From assembly GCF_004124235.1 (NCBI RefSeq), contig NZ_CP032487.1, positions 310,001 to 374,000 on the forward strand: 64,000 nucleotides of DNA, in the 5' to 3' direction. Positions 1-14,413 of the stretch are shown one piece after another; the stretch's first letter is position 1, and each line of letters starts with the position of its first letter. The notes below the pieces were generated by a model. It saw only the letters and a list, made by a program, of their open reading frames with translations, was not told the origin of the DNA and did no database searches. Origin of the DNA: Yersinia hibernica (GTDB lineage Bacteria; Pseudomonadota; Gammaproteobacteria; Enterobacterales; Enterobacteriaceae). The translations under genes and the position numbers were made by a program.

Positions 1-605
<605 letters not shown>

Positions 606-748
606 CCTAAAGATACGCATTGCGCAGTGTCCACACAGATTGTCTGATAGAAAGTAAACGAGCAAGAGCACCTGTTGATGTTGTGAGTATTGACTCACAA
701 TGACACAAGAAACGATTAAGATTTTATCATTTAGTCGGAATTTCCTGT

Positions 749-824
749 GTCCCCATCGTCTAGAGGCCTAGGACACTGCCCTTTCACGGCTGTAACAGGG
801 GTTCGAATCCCCTTGGGGACGCCA
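749..824 (+). tRNA. tRNA-Glu (TTC) in 16S-23S spacer
   Basis: The 76-nt cloverleaf has acceptor ends GTCCCC/GGGGAC, anticodon loop CTTTCAC with anticodon TTC, T-loop GTTCGAATCC, and an encoded GCCA 3' end. A single tRNA-Glu in the spacer is the type found in E. coli rrnB and rrnE. It is co-transcribed with the rRNA and released by processing. Confidence 0.97.
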
Positions 825-914
825 CTCCGATAATGTGTGAAAGACATTATCAACCGGTTCTTTATGAACTGAAAATAACTTAAAGATGACTTTAACAAGT
901 CGTGTTTAAGATAT

Positions 915-926
915 TGCTCTTTAACA
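915..926 (+). promoter_or_regulatory. Spacer boxA antitermination signal
   Basis: The sequence TGCTCTTTAACA matches the enterobacterial rRNA boxA element and lies in the 16S-23S spacer about 140 bases before 23S. BoxA in RNA recruits NusB-S10 and protects rRNA transcripts from Rho termination. The same element occurs at 39247-39258 and in the leader at 37201-37212. Confidence 0.85.
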
Positions 927-1065
927 ATCTGGAACAAGCTGAAAATTGAAACATGACAGCTGAAACTTATCTCTCCGTAGAAGTGCTGAGATAAGGATTA
1001 ACCTGTCATAGAGTCTCTCAAATAATCGCAATGCGACGATGTCGAAAGACACCTTCGGGTTGTGA

Positions 1066-3972
<2,907 letters not shown>

Positions 3973-4081
3973 ACAACACCGAAGGTGTTTTAGAGAGAAT
4001 TTTGATTTTCAGCGATGTTTACAGATTGGATTAACTGGCTGCGTGATGATTATCATGGAGCGGGTTGATTAAAACAGAATT

Positions 4082-4201
4082 TGCCTGGCGGCCATAGCGC
4101 GGTGGGACCACCTGAACCCATGCCGAACTCAGAAGTGAAACGCCGTAGCGCCGATGGTAGTGTGGGGTCTCCCCATGCGAGAGTAGGACACTGCCAGGCA
4201 T
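4082..4201 (+). rRNA. rrf: 5S ribosomal RNA
   Basis: This is a 120-nt 5S rRNA starting TGCCTGGCGGCC and ending CTGCCAGGCAT. The two ends pair to form helix I. It follows 23S after a 109-base spacer and precedes two terminators. Confidence 0.97.
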
Positions 4202-4212
4202 CAAATCAAGTA

Positions 4213-4297
4213 AAGACCCCATGCCAAAAGCGTGGGGTTTTTGCTATGTGCGGGATATGAGAAAGAGAAGCCTTCTGCTGTGCAGAGGGCTTTTTTA
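4213..4297 (+). terminator. Tandem intrinsic terminators of the first rRNA operon
   Basis: Two hairpins with T-runs follow 5S. The first (4213-4243) has arms ACCCCA/TGGGGT followed by TTTT. The second (4269-4297) has arms AGCCTTCTGC/GCAGAGGGCT followed by six Ts. Double terminators are usual after highly transcribed rRNA operons. They isolate murB, which starts 86 bases downstream. Confidence 0.9.
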
Positions 4298-4382
4298 TGT
4301 CTGTACTTAAAACAATATACAATATGAGTATTATGATCGGTTAGACTAGCACCAGAGCTAGTTAGAATGAGTATCTAATGTA

Positions 4383-5420
4383 ATGTCGAATCAATGTTCC
4401 CCGCTAAAACACCTCAATACTTTTGCACTATCAGCCTATGCGAGCAATGTAATAAGTGCCAGCACAGTGCAAGATTTGATTGATGCGTGGCGTGAATCAG
4501 TCTCTAAACATCAACCGGTGCTTTTGCTTGGTGAAGGTAGCAATGTACTGTTCATTGAGAATTACGCAGGAACAGTATTACTCAATCGCATCAAGGGCAT
4601 CACTTTTACGGAAGATGATACCGCCTGGCACCTGCATGTTGGTGCTGGGGAGAATTGGCACCAATTAGTCTGTTATTCGTTGCAAAACAACATGCCGGGG
4701 CTAGAGAATTTAGCTTTAATCCCGGGTTGTGTCGGTTCTGCGCCAATCCAAAATATTGGGGCATATGGTGTTGAGCTGCAAAAGGTATGCGAATACGTTG
4801 ACTTACTTGATATGGCTGAGGGCACAGTGCTGCGCCTCTCGGCGCGAGACTGCCAGTTCGGTTATCGTGACAGCATATTTAAGCATTGTTATGGGAATGG
4901 GTTTGCCATCGTCGCTGTGGGGATCAGATTACTAAAATCTTGGACTCCAACATTGGGTTATGGCGATTTAACTCGTCTGAACCCATTGACGGTTACGGCA
5001 GAAGATATCTTCAACTCAGTCTGTGCCATGCGCCGCAGCAAATTGCCTGACCCGACAGTGACCGGCAATGCTGGTAGTTTCTTTAAGAACCCAGTTGTGG
5101 ATGCAACGGTGGCGGAAGAGATTGTGAAGCACTATCCCAATGCGCCACATTATCCACAACCCGACGGGTCAGTAAAGCTGGCCGCGGGTTGGCTGATTGA
5201 CCAATGTGCGCTTAAAGGGTATCAGATTGGCGGGGCAGCGGTGCATCAACAGCAAGCTTTAGTCCTGATTAATCTTGCAGGTGCGACTGGGCAGGATGTG
5301 CTGGGTTTGGCACGCTATATTCGCCAGCAGGTCGCAAACAAATTTGCCATCTGGCTGGAGCCGGAGGTGCGCTTTATTGCAAGCCATGGGGAAGTTAATG
5401 CTGTGGAGCATTTGTCGTGA
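4383..5420 (+). CDS. murB: UDP-N-acetylmuramate dehydrogenase (UDP-N-acetylenolpyruvoylglucosamine reductase)
   Basis: MurB is the FAD enzyme that reduces UDP-GlcNAc-enolpyruvate with NADPH to UDP-MurNAc, the second committed step of peptidoglycan precursor synthesis in the cytoplasm. The 345-residue length is the type I MurB length of E. coli. The FAD-binding region shows [10 protein letters not shown] (about 48-57) and [19 protein letters not shown] (about 113-131). The C-terminal substrate domain holds [10 protein letters not shown] (about 228-237), whose serine is the proton donor in the family. It sits between an rRNA operon and birA as in E. coli. The stop overlaps the birA start by four bases, implying translational coupling. 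Confidence 0.97.
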   Translation: MSNQCSPLKHLNTFALSAYASNVISASTVQDLIDAWRESVSKHQPVLLLGEGSNVLFIENYAGTVLLNRIKGITFTEDDTAWHLHVGAGENWHQLVCYSLQNNMPGLENLALIPGCVGSAPIQNIGAYGVELQKVCEYVDLLDMAEGTVLRLSARDCQFGYRDSIFKHCYGNGFAIVAVGIRLLKSWTPTLGYGDLTRLNPLTVTAEDIFNSVCAMRRSKLPDPTVTGNAGSFFKNPVVDATVAEEIVKHYPNAPHYPQPDGSVKLAAGWLIDQCALKGYQIGGAAVHQQQALVLINLAGATGQDVLGLARYIRQQVANKFAIWLEPEVRFIASHGEVNAVEHLS

Positions 5421-6376
5421 AAGATATTAAAGTACCCTTGCGATTAATTGGCATACTGGCCGATGGCGCTTTTCACTCCGGTGAGCAGCTAGGTGAAATG
5501 TTGGGTATGAGTCGCGCTGCAATTAATAAGCATATGCAGACTATCAGAGAATGGGGATTAGATGTCTACACTGTGCCGGGTAAGGGATATAGTTTGCCGG
5601 CACCTATCCAACTACTTGATGAAAAAACAATTTTAAGTTATTTACCTGCGGGCCAAATCGCCGTATTACCTGTTGTTGATTCAACGAACCAATATCTTCT
5701 GGATCGCATCACTGAGCTTAAATCTGGCGATGCTTGCGTTGCAGAATATCAGCAAGCAGGCCGGGGTAGACGTGGCCGTCAGTGGCGATCGCCTTTTGGT
5801 GCTAACCTTTATTTATCAATGTATTGGCGATTAGAACAAGGCCCTGCGGCAGCGATGGGGCTAAGTTTGGTTGTGGGCATCGTGATGGCTGAAGTGCTGC
5901 ACAAATTAGGTGCTGAGCAAGTTCGTGTTAAGTGGCCGAATGATCTGTATCTCAATGATAAAAAACTGGCTGGTATATTAGTTGAACTCACTGGGAAGAC
6001 CGGGGATGCAGCACAGTTGGTTATTGGTGCCGGTATAAACCTGAGTATGCGTGAGTCCGCGACGAATGTTATTAACCAAGATTGGATTAACTTACAGGAA
6101 GCTGGCGTTATTATTGATCGTAATAAACTGGCGGCGGAAATATTATCTGAATTACGGCTGGCGGTGGTTAAATTTGAAAATGAGGGGTTATCTGCCTTTA
6201 TTTCACGTTGGCGAGAAATGGATAATTATCTTGATCGCCCGGTGAAGTTGATTATTGGCAGCCAAGAGATATTTGGGATCGCCCGTGGTATCGATCAGCA
6301 AGGTGCATTATTGTTAGAGCAGGAAGGCAATATAAAGGCTTATATTGGTGGCGAGATTTCCCTTCGCGGAGTTTAA
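5417..6376 (+). CDS. birA: Bifunctional biotin--[acetyl-CoA-carboxylase] ligase / biotin operon repressor
   Basis: BirA activates biotin to biotinyl-5'-AMP and transfers it to AccB. The holo-repressor form also dimerises on the bio operator. An N-terminal winged helix (residues about 5-60, with [16 protein letters not shown]) gives DNA binding. The central catalytic domain contains the biotinyl-AMP loop [18 protein letters not shown] (about 115-132) and [19 protein letters not shown] (about 172-190). The C-terminal SH3-like part ends GGEISLRG. The length of 319 is as in E. coli (321). The start is a GTG at 5417 in a GTGA overlap with the murB stop; E. coli uses ATGA. No other in-frame start aligns with the family. 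Confidence 0.96.
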   Translation: MKDIKVPLRLIGILADGAFHSGEQLGEMLGMSRAAINKHMQTIREWGLDVYTVPGKGYSLPAPIQLLDEKTILSYLPAGQIAVLPVVDSTNQYLLDRITELKSGDACVAEYQQAGRGRRGRQWRSPFGANLYLSMYWRLEQGPAAAMGLSLVVGIVMAEVLHKLGAEQVRVKWPNDLYLNDKKLAGILVELTGKTGDAAQLVIGAGINLSMRESATNVINQDWINLQEAGVIIDRNKLAAEILSELRLAVVKFENEGLSAFISRWREMDNYLDRPVKLIIGSQEIFGIARGIDQQGALLLEQEGNIKAYIGGEISLRGV

Positions 6377-6386
6377 TTAATAAATT

Positions 6387-6412
6387 AGGCGGGTAGTGAT
6401 GGCTACCCGCTA
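6387..6412. terminator. Hairpin between convergent birA and coaA
   Basis: Inverted repeat GCGGGTAG/CTACCCGC (6389-6396 and 6403-6410) with a six-base loop lies in the 40-base gap between the converging stops. Flanking A/T-rich bases on both sides could let it work in both directions, although neither T-run is long. Confidence 0.6.
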
Positions 6413-6416
6413 TTCA

Positions 6417-7367
6417 TTATTTTCTTAAGCGCACATTTTCAACTGCATGATTGGCACTTTTAGTCATTATTAGGCTTGCTCGTTCACGTGTTGGTAATAT
6501 ATTTTGTTTTAGATTCAATCCATTAATCTCTTTCCATAACTGGGTTGCAATCTTGACTGCTTCAGTTTCTGGCAGTTTGGCATAGTTATGGAAATAAGAA
6601 TCTGGATTAGAGAATGCACCTTGTCGGAATTTAAGGAACCGGTTGATATACCAGCTTTGCAGTAAATCTTCTGGGGCATCTACATATATAGAGAAGTCCA
6701 CAAAATCAGAGACAAATACATGGTGAGGATCATGTGGATAATCCATTCCACTTTGTAGAACATTTAATCCCTCTAATATAAGAATGTCCGGCTGTTTGAT
6801 AACTTTATTACCCTCAGGGACAATGTCATATATTAAGTGGGAATAAACTGGCGCGGTAACATGGTCAGCCCCCGATTTCACTTCAGAAACAAATTTCACC
6901 AAGCTGTGCATATCATAGGATTGTGGAAATCCTTTTTTCTTCATCAATCCGCGCTCATTAAGCACTTTATTCGGATAAAGAAAACCATCAGTGGTAATCA
7001 GTTCAACACTCCGGTGCTCAGGCCAGCGGCTCAGCAATGCTTGCAGTAAACGGGCGGTGGTACTTTTACCCACCGCAACACTGCCGGCAATACCAATAAC
7101 ATACGGAATTCGTTGACCATCAGTGCCAAGGAATTGCTCTAGAACAGCCTGTCGACGCAAGTTAGAACTAATATAGAAATTAAGTAGGCGCGAAAGTGGC
7201 AGATATATTTGTGCCACTTCATCTAATGAAAGGTCTTCGTTAATCCCTTTAAGTTTAACGATTTCTTCTTCTGTTAGTGTCAATGGTACTGAGTCGCGCA
7301 AAGCAGCCCACTGAGTACGATCGAACTGTAGATAAGGCGTCGCTAAAGATTGATCTCTTTTTGTCAT
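6417..7367 (-). CDS. coaA: Pantothenate kinase, type I
   Basis: CoaA phosphorylates pantothenate with ATP, the first and CoA-feedback-regulated step of coenzyme A synthesis. The 316-residue length equals E. coli CoaA. The Walker A motif is [12 protein letters not shown] (about 95-106). Other family blocks are [10 protein letters not shown] (about 125-134), [12 protein letters not shown] (about 196-207) and the C-terminal PTRERASLI. Its position opposite murB-birA and beside the thrU tRNA cluster is as in E. coli. The start was chosen because [15 protein letters not shown] near the N-terminus aligns with E. coli; the few residues before it are variable. Confidence 0.96.
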   Translation of the reverse strand: MTKRDQSLATPYLQFDRTQWAALRDSVPLTLTEEEIVKLKGINEDLSLDEVAQIYLPLSRLLNFYISSNLRRQAVLEQFLGTDGQRIPYVIGIAGSVAVGKSTTARLLQALLSRWPEHRSVELITTDGFLYPNKVLNERGLMKKKGFPQSYDMHSLVKFVSEVKSGADHVTAPVYSHLIYDIVPEGNKVIKQPDILILEGLNVLQSGMDYPHDPHHVFVSDFVDFSIYVDAPEDLLQSWYINRFLKFRQGAFSNPDSYFHNYAKLPETEAVKIATQLWKEINGLNLKQNILPTRERASLIMTKSANHAVENVRLRK

Positions 7368-7565
7368 AAGCCAAATTCTGCCTGTTAACGCAGGTTGGGA
7401 AAGGCGCTGGACGCCAACTCCAGATAAGAAACAAGCTGCATATTATAGGCAGCTTGCGCTTTGGCGTAGACATTTTTGTATTTAGTGAGTGATTTCTTTG
7501 ATGTGTGTTGCTATTCCAATCAATGAGTCAGGTCTTGATCTGATGATTGATTACCTGTGATATCG

Positions 7566-8117
7566 CTAGCTCGCTATGGCGCTATGTGTCTGATTCACAG
7601 CGAATAATCGTTTGAAATAAATAGCCGTTGGGTGATAGTAACCATCAGGTGTGCAGGCATAATCAGGAATCTCTCCCATGCAGCGGTATCCTTGCGCCCG
7701 GTAAAAAGATTCCGCCGGGGAGCCCGCTTGAGTATCGAGATAGAGTAACCCACGGCGAAGTTGAACCGCGCTATTCTCCATGGCGGCAACCAATTTATGC
7801 CCGATACCACCACGACGGCTACGGCTATGTACCAATAATTTCTGTACTTCGGCTCGATTTAACCCGTTTGGTTTTTGGCAAAGATCTAATTGGATGGTGC
7901 CAACAATTCCCATTTCATCGCGTGCTATCCATAACAATAATGTGCCTTTGGCGATGGCAGGACGAAGTCCGTGAAAGTAACTCTCGGCGTCTTCTTGTGA
8001 AAGCGCGCGCGTGTTGTAACCTATTGAAGCCCCGTGAGATACCGCATCTATCAGCAAATATGCCAATTCAGCTCGGTATATAGGTAATGTTGCCGCATTA
8101 AGTAAGACTATTTTCAT
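7566..8117 (-). CDS. GNAT-family N-acetyltransferase, substrate unknown
   Basis: This 183-residue protein has the GNAT fold signature. The acetyl-CoA pyrophosphate-binding motif A is V-Q-K-L-L-V followed by RRGGIGHKLV (about 100-110). Motif B is around FYRAQGYRCMGEIPDYA (about 138-154). A good Shine-Dalgarno (GGAG) precedes the ATG. I do not recognise the substrate; family members acetylate small amines, amino acids, antibiotics or protein N-termini. It lies alone between coaA and the tRNA cluster, a spot with no such gene in the E. coli order, so it looks like a local insertion. It probably has its own promoter in 8118-8250. Confidence 0.8.
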   Translation of the reverse strand: MKIVLLNAATLPIYRAELAYLLIDAVSHGASIGYNTRALSQEDAESYFHGLRPAIAKGTLLLWIARDEMGIVGTIQLDLCQKPNGLNRAEVQKLLVHSRSRRGGIGHKLVAAMENSAVQLRRGLLYLDTQAGSPAESFYRAQGYRCMGEIPDYACTPDGYYHPTAIYFKRLFAVNQTHSAIAS

Positions 8118-8475
8118 GATAAAACTCCTTTCTCACTGCCGGTCTGTGCATATGTTTATTTTTAAGCAATAAATAAGCCAAATATGTAACAAGGAGATTA
8201 TCAGCGTTGGGGGCACTATCGGTGGCGGCCGATGCACTCTAATGGGGCATTTTTCTCATTTTGGGTGATGGGTTGAAATTATTTTGGTGCTGTAGAGAGT
8301 AATAATAATCGGCAATGAGAGGTGAGGCGGATTTTGGAGATGATTTTTATCAGTAGAATTGGTTAGAATAGCTGAAATGTTGGGTGTGAATTAAGCTAAC
8401 CTTGGTTAATAATACATCTGGCACTTGAAAAGCGGCTGTTTTATGAGCGAAAGGGCAAGTTATGCAATTTTTTTG
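8118..8475. other. Intergenic region upstream of the tRNA-tuf operon
   Basis: This 358-base AT-rich stretch holds no gene I can support. It must contain the promoter of the minus-strand acetyltransferase gene and, next to the tRNA promoter, any upstream activating region. The A/T tracts near 8330-8475 would suit FIS or UP-element binding, known upstream of the E. coli counterpart, but I cannot define individual sites. Confidence 0.5.
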
Positions 8476-8504
8476 TTGCATCGTAGGCCCACTCTACCTA
8501 GAAT
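8476..8504 (+). promoter_or_regulatory. Sigma-70 promoter of the tRNA-tuf operon
   Basis: A -35 box TTGCAT (8476-8481) and -10 box TAGAAT (8499-8504) are separated by 17 bases. They are followed by a GC-rich discriminator GCGCTGC just before the first tRNA. Such a discriminator is characteristic of stringently controlled stable-RNA promoters. Confidence 0.8.
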
Positions 8505-8518
8505 GCGCTGCACTTGAT

Positions 8519-8594
<76 letters not shown>

Positions 8595-8612
8595 TTCAAG
8601 TATTAAAAATTA

Positions 8613-8697
<85 letters not shown>

Positions 8698-8844
8698 TAT
8701 TTAACCTTGAGTCTCAAGGTGATTCAGAAGACCGAACACCAATACACACTCAAGGCGGGAGCAGCGCTCTCGATGAAGAGTGAAGTGGCCAAGCCCTTCC
8801 TTTCAAGTTTCTGCAGATTAAGTCAGGTAGCCGAGTTCTAAGAT

Positions 8845-8919
<75 letters not shown>

Positions 8920-8925
8920 AGATGT

Positions 8926-9001
8926 GCTGATATGGCTCAGTTGGTAGAGCGCACCCTTGGTAAGGGTGAGGTCGGCAGTTCGAATCTGCCTATCAGCACC
9001 A
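8926..9001 (+). tRNA. thrT: tRNA-Thr (GGT)
   Basis: The 76-nt cloverleaf has acceptor GCTGATA/TATCAGC, anticodon loop CTTGGTA with anticodon GGT, and encoded ACCA. It is the last tRNA of the cluster. The transcript continues into tuf 108 bases downstream. Confidence 0.96.
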
Positions 9002-9076
9002 CTTCTCATATTCTCGTCCCCTGATTTTCTTTCTGTGTTATGGATTCAGCAAGCATGCGCTTGGTTGATGTGGTGA

Positions 9077-10294
<1,218 letters not shown>

Positions 10295-10314
10295 GATTTG
10301 ACGCGACATGCGAT

Positions 10315-10341
10315 AAAAGGGCATCATTTGATGCCCTTTTT
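10315..10341 (+). terminator. Intrinsic terminator after tufB
   Basis: Inverted repeat AAAGGGCATC/GATGCCCTTT with a short loop is followed by a T-run, 20 bases after the tufB stop. It separates the tRNA-tuf operon from secE-nusG. Confidence 0.92.
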
Positions 10342-10533
10342 CTACGTTGTCATACTAGAACCTATCTCATCAGTGGTTTTTTTATCATAATTACTGGTGA
10401 GATGGGCTCTGGAAGTACGGCGAATAGTGCTGAATGGTGCCGATTAGAGAGTCTCTAGCACATCCTTCGGCTTGGTTTGCTTTGCGATGCGAAGCAAAGT
10501 TGTTTGTTCTGAATCATAGTGACAGGTTGGTTT

Positions 10534-10917
10534 ATGAGTGCGAATACCGAGGCTCCAGGGAGCGGACGCGGCCTGGAAACGGCTAAATGGCTAATCGTTG
10601 CAGTACTGTTAGTTGCAGCTATTGTGGGTAATTATTATTACCGTGATTTCAGCCTGCCGCTGCGCGCGTTGGCAGTTGTAGTAATTATCGCTGTTGCCGG
10701 TGCTGTTGCATTGATGACGGCAAAAGGCAAAGCCACTGTTGCGTTTGCTCGTGAAGCACGTACGGAAGTGCGTAAAGTGATTTGGCCTACCCGTCAGGAA
10801 ACTCTGCACACAACGTTAATCGTTGCTGCGGTAACTGCTGTAATGTCACTGATTCTATGGGGGCTGGATGGTATTCTGGTCCGCTTGGTATCATTTATTA
10901 CTGGCCTGAGGTTCTAA
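10534..10917 (+). CDS. secE: Preprotein translocase subunit SecE
   Basis: SecE is the essential clamp subunit of the SecYEG channel in the inner membrane. The 127-residue protein from the ATG at 10534 aligns end to end with E. coli SecE. It has two N-terminal membrane segments (about 19-36 and 45-63), the conserved cytoplasmic amphipathic stretch ending [15 protein letters not shown] (about 77-91), and the third membrane segment (about 95-112). An upstream in-frame start at 10519 adds only five residues absent from the family, so I prefer the internal ATG. The nusG start follows one base after the stop, the usual secE-nusG operon. Confidence 0.95.
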   Translation: MSANTEAPGSGRGLETAKWLIVAVLLVAAIVGNYYYRDFSLPLRALAVVVIIAVAGAVALMTAKGKATVAFAREARTEVRKVIWPTRQETLHTTLIVAAVTAVMSLILWGLDGILVRLVSFITGLRF

Positions 10918-10918
10918 G

Positions 10919-11464
10919 ATGTCTGAAGCACCAAAAAAGCGTTGGTACGTCGTTCAGGCGTTTTCCGGTTTTGAAGGCCGCGTAGCTCAATCGCTGCGCG
11001 AGCATATCAAGTTACATGACATGGAAGAGCTGTTTGGCGAAGTCATGGTTCCAACGGAAGAAGTCGTCGAAATTCGTGGCGGTCAACGCCGTAAAAGTGA
11101 ACGTAAATTCTTCCCGGGCTATGTACTGGTTCAGATGGTGATGAACGATGCCAGCTGGCACCTAGTGCGTAGCGTGCCGCGTGTCATGGGCTTTATCGGT
11201 GGTACTTCCGATCGCCCAGCACCAATCAGTGATAAAGAAGTTGATGCGATTATGAATCGCCTTCAGCAAGTGGGTGATAAACCACGTCCTAAAACACTGT
11301 TTGAACCCGGTGAGCTGGTACGTGTTAGCGATGGCCCGTTTGCAGACTTTAACGGTGTCGTTGAAGAAGTGGACTACGAAAAGAGCCGCTTGAAAGTGTC
11401 TGTTTCCATCTTTGGCCGTGCAACTCCGGTCGAATTGGACTTCAGTCAGGTAGAAAAAGGCTGA
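10919..11464 (+). CDS. nusG: Transcription termination/antitermination protein NusG
   Basis: NusG binds the RNA polymerase clamp, suppresses pausing and links polymerase to Rho or ribosomal protein S10. The 181-residue length matches E. coli. The N-terminal NGN domain (about 5-120) starts [18 protein letters not shown], with [10 protein letters not shown] further on. The C-terminal KOW domain (about 128-181) contains [21 protein letters not shown]. It is co-transcribed with secE and followed by a strong terminator hairpin. Confidence 0.97.
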   Translation: MSEAPKKRWYVVQAFSGFEGRVAQSLREHIKLHDMEELFGEVMVPTEEVVEIRGGQRRKSERKFFPGYVLVQMVMNDASWHLVRSVPRVMGFIGGTSDRPAPISDKEVDAIMNRLQQVGDKPRPKTLFEPGELVRVSDGPFADFNGVVEEVDYEKSRLKVSVSIFGRATPVELDFSQVEKG

Positions 11465-11496
11465 TTCATTTTTCAGCGCTGGTTGAAACTTGAGTC

Positions 11497-11525
11497 TTGT
11501 CTTAGGCGCGAAATTACACTATAAT
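11497..11525 (+). promoter_or_regulatory. Promoter PL11 for rplKA (and onward)
   Basis: A -35 TTGTCT (11497-11502) and a perfect -10 TATAAT (11520-11525) are spaced by 17 bases. The -10 box falls in the loop and right arm of the terminator hairpin. This corresponds in place to E. coli PL11, which drives the L11 operon. Confidence 0.88.
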
Positions 11526-11541
11526 TTCGCGCCTTTTGTTT
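11505..11541 (+). terminator. nusG terminator hairpin overlapping the rplK promoter
   Basis: A perfect 12-bp inverted repeat (11505-11516 with 11522-11533, arms GGCGCGAAATTA/TAATTTCGCGCC) and a five-base loop are followed by TTTTGTTTTT. This is a strong intrinsic terminator for secE-nusG. It overlaps the promoter that reads into rplK. Confidence 0.88.
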
Positions 11542-11607
11542 TTAGATGTCTTGCTTTTGCCATCCGTGGCAACTTATTTCATAGTAAATGAAAGCGAGAC
11601 AAAACAC

Positions 11608-11650
11608 GGGGAGCCTCAAACGAGGCGTTACTACCCAAATCGAGGAAATC
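11608..11650 (+). promoter_or_regulatory. L1 autoregulatory site in the rplK leader
   Basis: The leader just before rplK contains GAGCCTC-AAAC-GAGGC (11611-11625), a small stem-loop, followed by the rplK Shine-Dalgarno region (GAGGAAA). In E. coli the L1 protein binds this type of structure, which mimics its 23S site, and represses translation of both L11 and L1. Assignment is by position and resemblance. Confidence 0.7.
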
Positions 11651-11654
11651 GTAA

Positions 11655-12083
<429 letters not shown>

Positions 12084-12086
12084 TAA

Positions 12087-12791
<705 letters not shown>

Positions 12792-12811
12792 TCACTATTT
12801 GCTTTTATCGC

Positions 12812-12850
12812 TTTACGTGGGCGTAAGGTTTGTCTAGAATCTTACGCCCA
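12812..12850 (+). promoter_or_regulatory. Promoter PL10 embedded in a hairpin
   Basis: A -35 TTTACG (12812-12817) and -10 TAGAAT (12835-12840) are separated by 17 bases. The spacer and flank form a 10-bp perfect inverted repeat (12818-12827 TGGGCGTAAG with 12841-12850 CTTACGCCCA). The place and layout match E. coli PL10, which drives rplJL-rpoBC. The hairpin lacks a good T-run, so termination of rplKA transcripts here is probably partial. Confidence 0.75.
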
Positions 12851-12889
12851 TGCTTCTGTTGATAGCGTTTTTAAATCGGCAGAAAAACA

Positions 12890-13134
12890 GAATTTTTCGG
12901 TTGGAGCTTGGCCTTATCCAAGCCTCCGTCCAAGACCGCAGGTGTGTTGTAACAGACACTTAATTTCCTGCGTAGACGGTGACAGAACCTAAAGCATTTT
13001 TTCTTTATTTATAAAGAATTGCATTTGCTGGATTCTGCTCACCGTGTTTCAACGCCCATTCATTGCAATTTAGCAATGTTTTGGGCGACGTGAGTTCCGG
13101 GGAATCACTCCCCGGTTAATCCAGGAGCAAGAAC
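12890..13134 (+). promoter_or_regulatory. rplJ leader with L10(L12)4 binding region
   Basis: The 245-base untranslated leader contains a GGAGCTTGG/CCAAGCCTCC stem (12904-12929) and a second pairing involving CTGCGTAGACGG. The sequence closely resembles the E. coli rplJL leader, where the L10-L7/L12 complex binds and represses translation. The rplJ Shine-Dalgarno (CCAGGAGC) is at 13121-13128. Confidence 0.75.
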
Positions 13135-13136
13135 TA

Positions 13137-13634
13137 ATGGCACTAAATCTTCAAGGCAAACAAGCGATTGTTGCTGAAGTTAAAGAAGTAGCCAAAGGTG
13201 CGCTGTCTGCGGTTGTTGCGGATTCTCGTGGCGTTACCGTTGATAAAATGACTGAACTGCGTAAAGCAGGTCGTGAAGCTGGCGTTCACATGCAAGTTGT
13301 TCGTAACACCTTGCTGCGTCGCATTGTTGAAGGCACTCCATTCGAATGCCTGAAAGACACGTTTGTTGGTCCAACCTTGATTGCATTCTCTTCAGAACAC
13401 CCGGGCGCAGCTGCTCGTCTGTTCAAAGCATTTGCTAAAGATAATGCAAAATTTGAGGTTAAAGCAGCAGCCTTTGAAGGCGAGTTAATCCCTGCGGCTC
13501 AGATCGACCGCTTGGCAACTCTGCCAACCTACGAAGAAGCAATTGCGAAACTGATGGGAACCATGAAAGAAGCCGCTGCTGGCAAATTGGTTCGTACTCT
13601 TGCTGCGCTGCGTGACCAGAAAGAAGCCGCTTAA
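13137..13634 (+). CDS. rplJ: 50S ribosomal protein L10
   Basis: L10 anchors the L7/L12 dimers to the 23S GTPase centre; its complex with L12 represses the operon leader. The 165-residue length is as in E. coli. The N-terminal domain contains [21 protein letters not shown] (about 7-27) and [11 protein letters not shown] (about 57-67). The long C-terminal helix that binds L12 ends [14 protein letters not shown]. Confidence 0.97.
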   Translation: MALNLQGKQAIVAEVKEVAKGALSAVVADSRGVTVDKMTELRKAGREAGVHMQVVRNTLLRRIVEGTPFECLKDTFVGPTLIAFSSEHPGAAARLFKAFAKDNAKFEVKAAAFEGELIPAAQIDRLATLPTYEEAIAKLMGTMKEAAAGKLVRTLAALRDQKEAA

Positions 13635-13700
13635 TCGCCTTTTTTCTCCATCGTTGCTTTTTAACGTATAAACTATTTCTGTATTTTAGGAACACTTGTT

Positions 13701-14069
13701 ATGTCAACTATCACTAAAGACCAAATTCTGGAAGGCGTTGCAGCTCTGTCTGTAATGGAAATCGTTGAACTGATCTCTGCTATGGAAGAGAAATTCGGCG
13801 TTTCAGCTGCTGCTGTTGCTGCAGGCCCTGCTGCTGCTGCTGAAGCTGCAGAAGAACAAACTGAATTCAACGTTGTTCTGGCTTCATTCGGCGACAACAA
13901 AGTTGCAGTAATCAAAGCTGTTCGCGGCGCAACTGGCCTGGGCTTGAAAGAAGCTAAAGACCTGGTTGAATCTGCACCTGCAGTTCTGAAAGAAGGCGTG
14001 AACAAAGATGAAGCTGAAAGCCTGAAGAAAGAACTTGAAGCAGCTGGTGCTGCTGTTGAGATCAAGTAA
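13701..14069 (+). CDS. rplL: 50S ribosomal protein L7/L12
   Basis: This is the multicopy stalk protein that recruits and stimulates translational GTPases. The 122 residues comprise an N-terminal dimerisation domain (about 1-34), an alanine-rich flexible hinge (about 36-52), and a C-terminal factor-binding domain with [23 protein letters not shown] (about 67-89). It follows rplJ after 66 bases; higher expression than rplJ is typical. Codon bias is extreme. Confidence 0.97.
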   Translation: MSTITKDQILEGVAALSVMEIVELISAMEEKFGVSAAAVAAGPAAAAEAAEEQTEFNVVLASFGDNKVAVIKAVRGATGLGLKEAKDLVESAPAVLKEGVNKDEAESLKKELEAAGAAVEIK

Positions 14070-14100
14070 GCTAAGCTTTCAGTTTGCAGCCTAACTTTAT

Positions 14101-14139
14101 AGGCTGATGGCTGGTGACTTTTTAGTCATCAGCCTTTTT
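14101..14139 (+). terminator. rplL-rpoB attenuator
   Basis: Inverted repeat AGGCTGATG/CATCAGCCT (14101-14109 and 14127-14135) is followed by TTTTTG. Given rpoB downstream, this is the partial terminator that lets only a fraction of rplJL transcripts continue, as known in E. coli. Confidence 0.82.
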
Positions 14140-14413
14140 GTGCTATAGGGCGTTAGTCGCATTTCACACTGTTTAGTGGCTAACTAACCCCCAATATTCC
14201 TTTCTATTGACGACTTAATATACTGCGTTCTCAGCTACGACCCACTCGGGTAGCTCGGTAGTCAAAGTAACGCGATGAAATGGTTTAAGAGTGATAGAAA
14301 AGAGTATTCCGAGAAGCGTTTCGGCTTCTCAGTCTAAATAATAGTGTTGCATGACCTGTCCTGATTTTAGGGCGGACAGAGTGGGTCGACTTGTCAGCGA
14401 GCTGAGGAACCCT
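14140..14413 (+). other. Leader between the attenuator and rpoB
   Basis: No gene is seen in this 274-base leader. In E. coli the matching segment includes an RNase III processing hairpin. Paired segments can be drawn here, for example GAGAAGC/GCTTCTC (14310-14330), but I cannot fix the cleavage site. An in-frame ATG at 14351 would extend RpoB by 21 residues absent from the family and is rejected as the start. Confidence 0.5.

Noticed and set aside
4336..4375. Short inverted repeat CTAGC/GCTAG before murB, considered as an operator or attachment site
   Set aside because: It has only five paired bases per arm and no partner copy, too weak to support a function.
7628..8083. 151-codon plus-strand frame opposite the GNAT gene
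   Set aside because: The minus-strand GNAT frame has a ribosome site and family motifs. The opposite frame has neither.
14351..14413. Upstream in-frame ATG extending RpoB by 21 residues
   Set aside because: RpoB from the ATG at 14414 matches the exact E. coli start and length. The extension lies in the leader.
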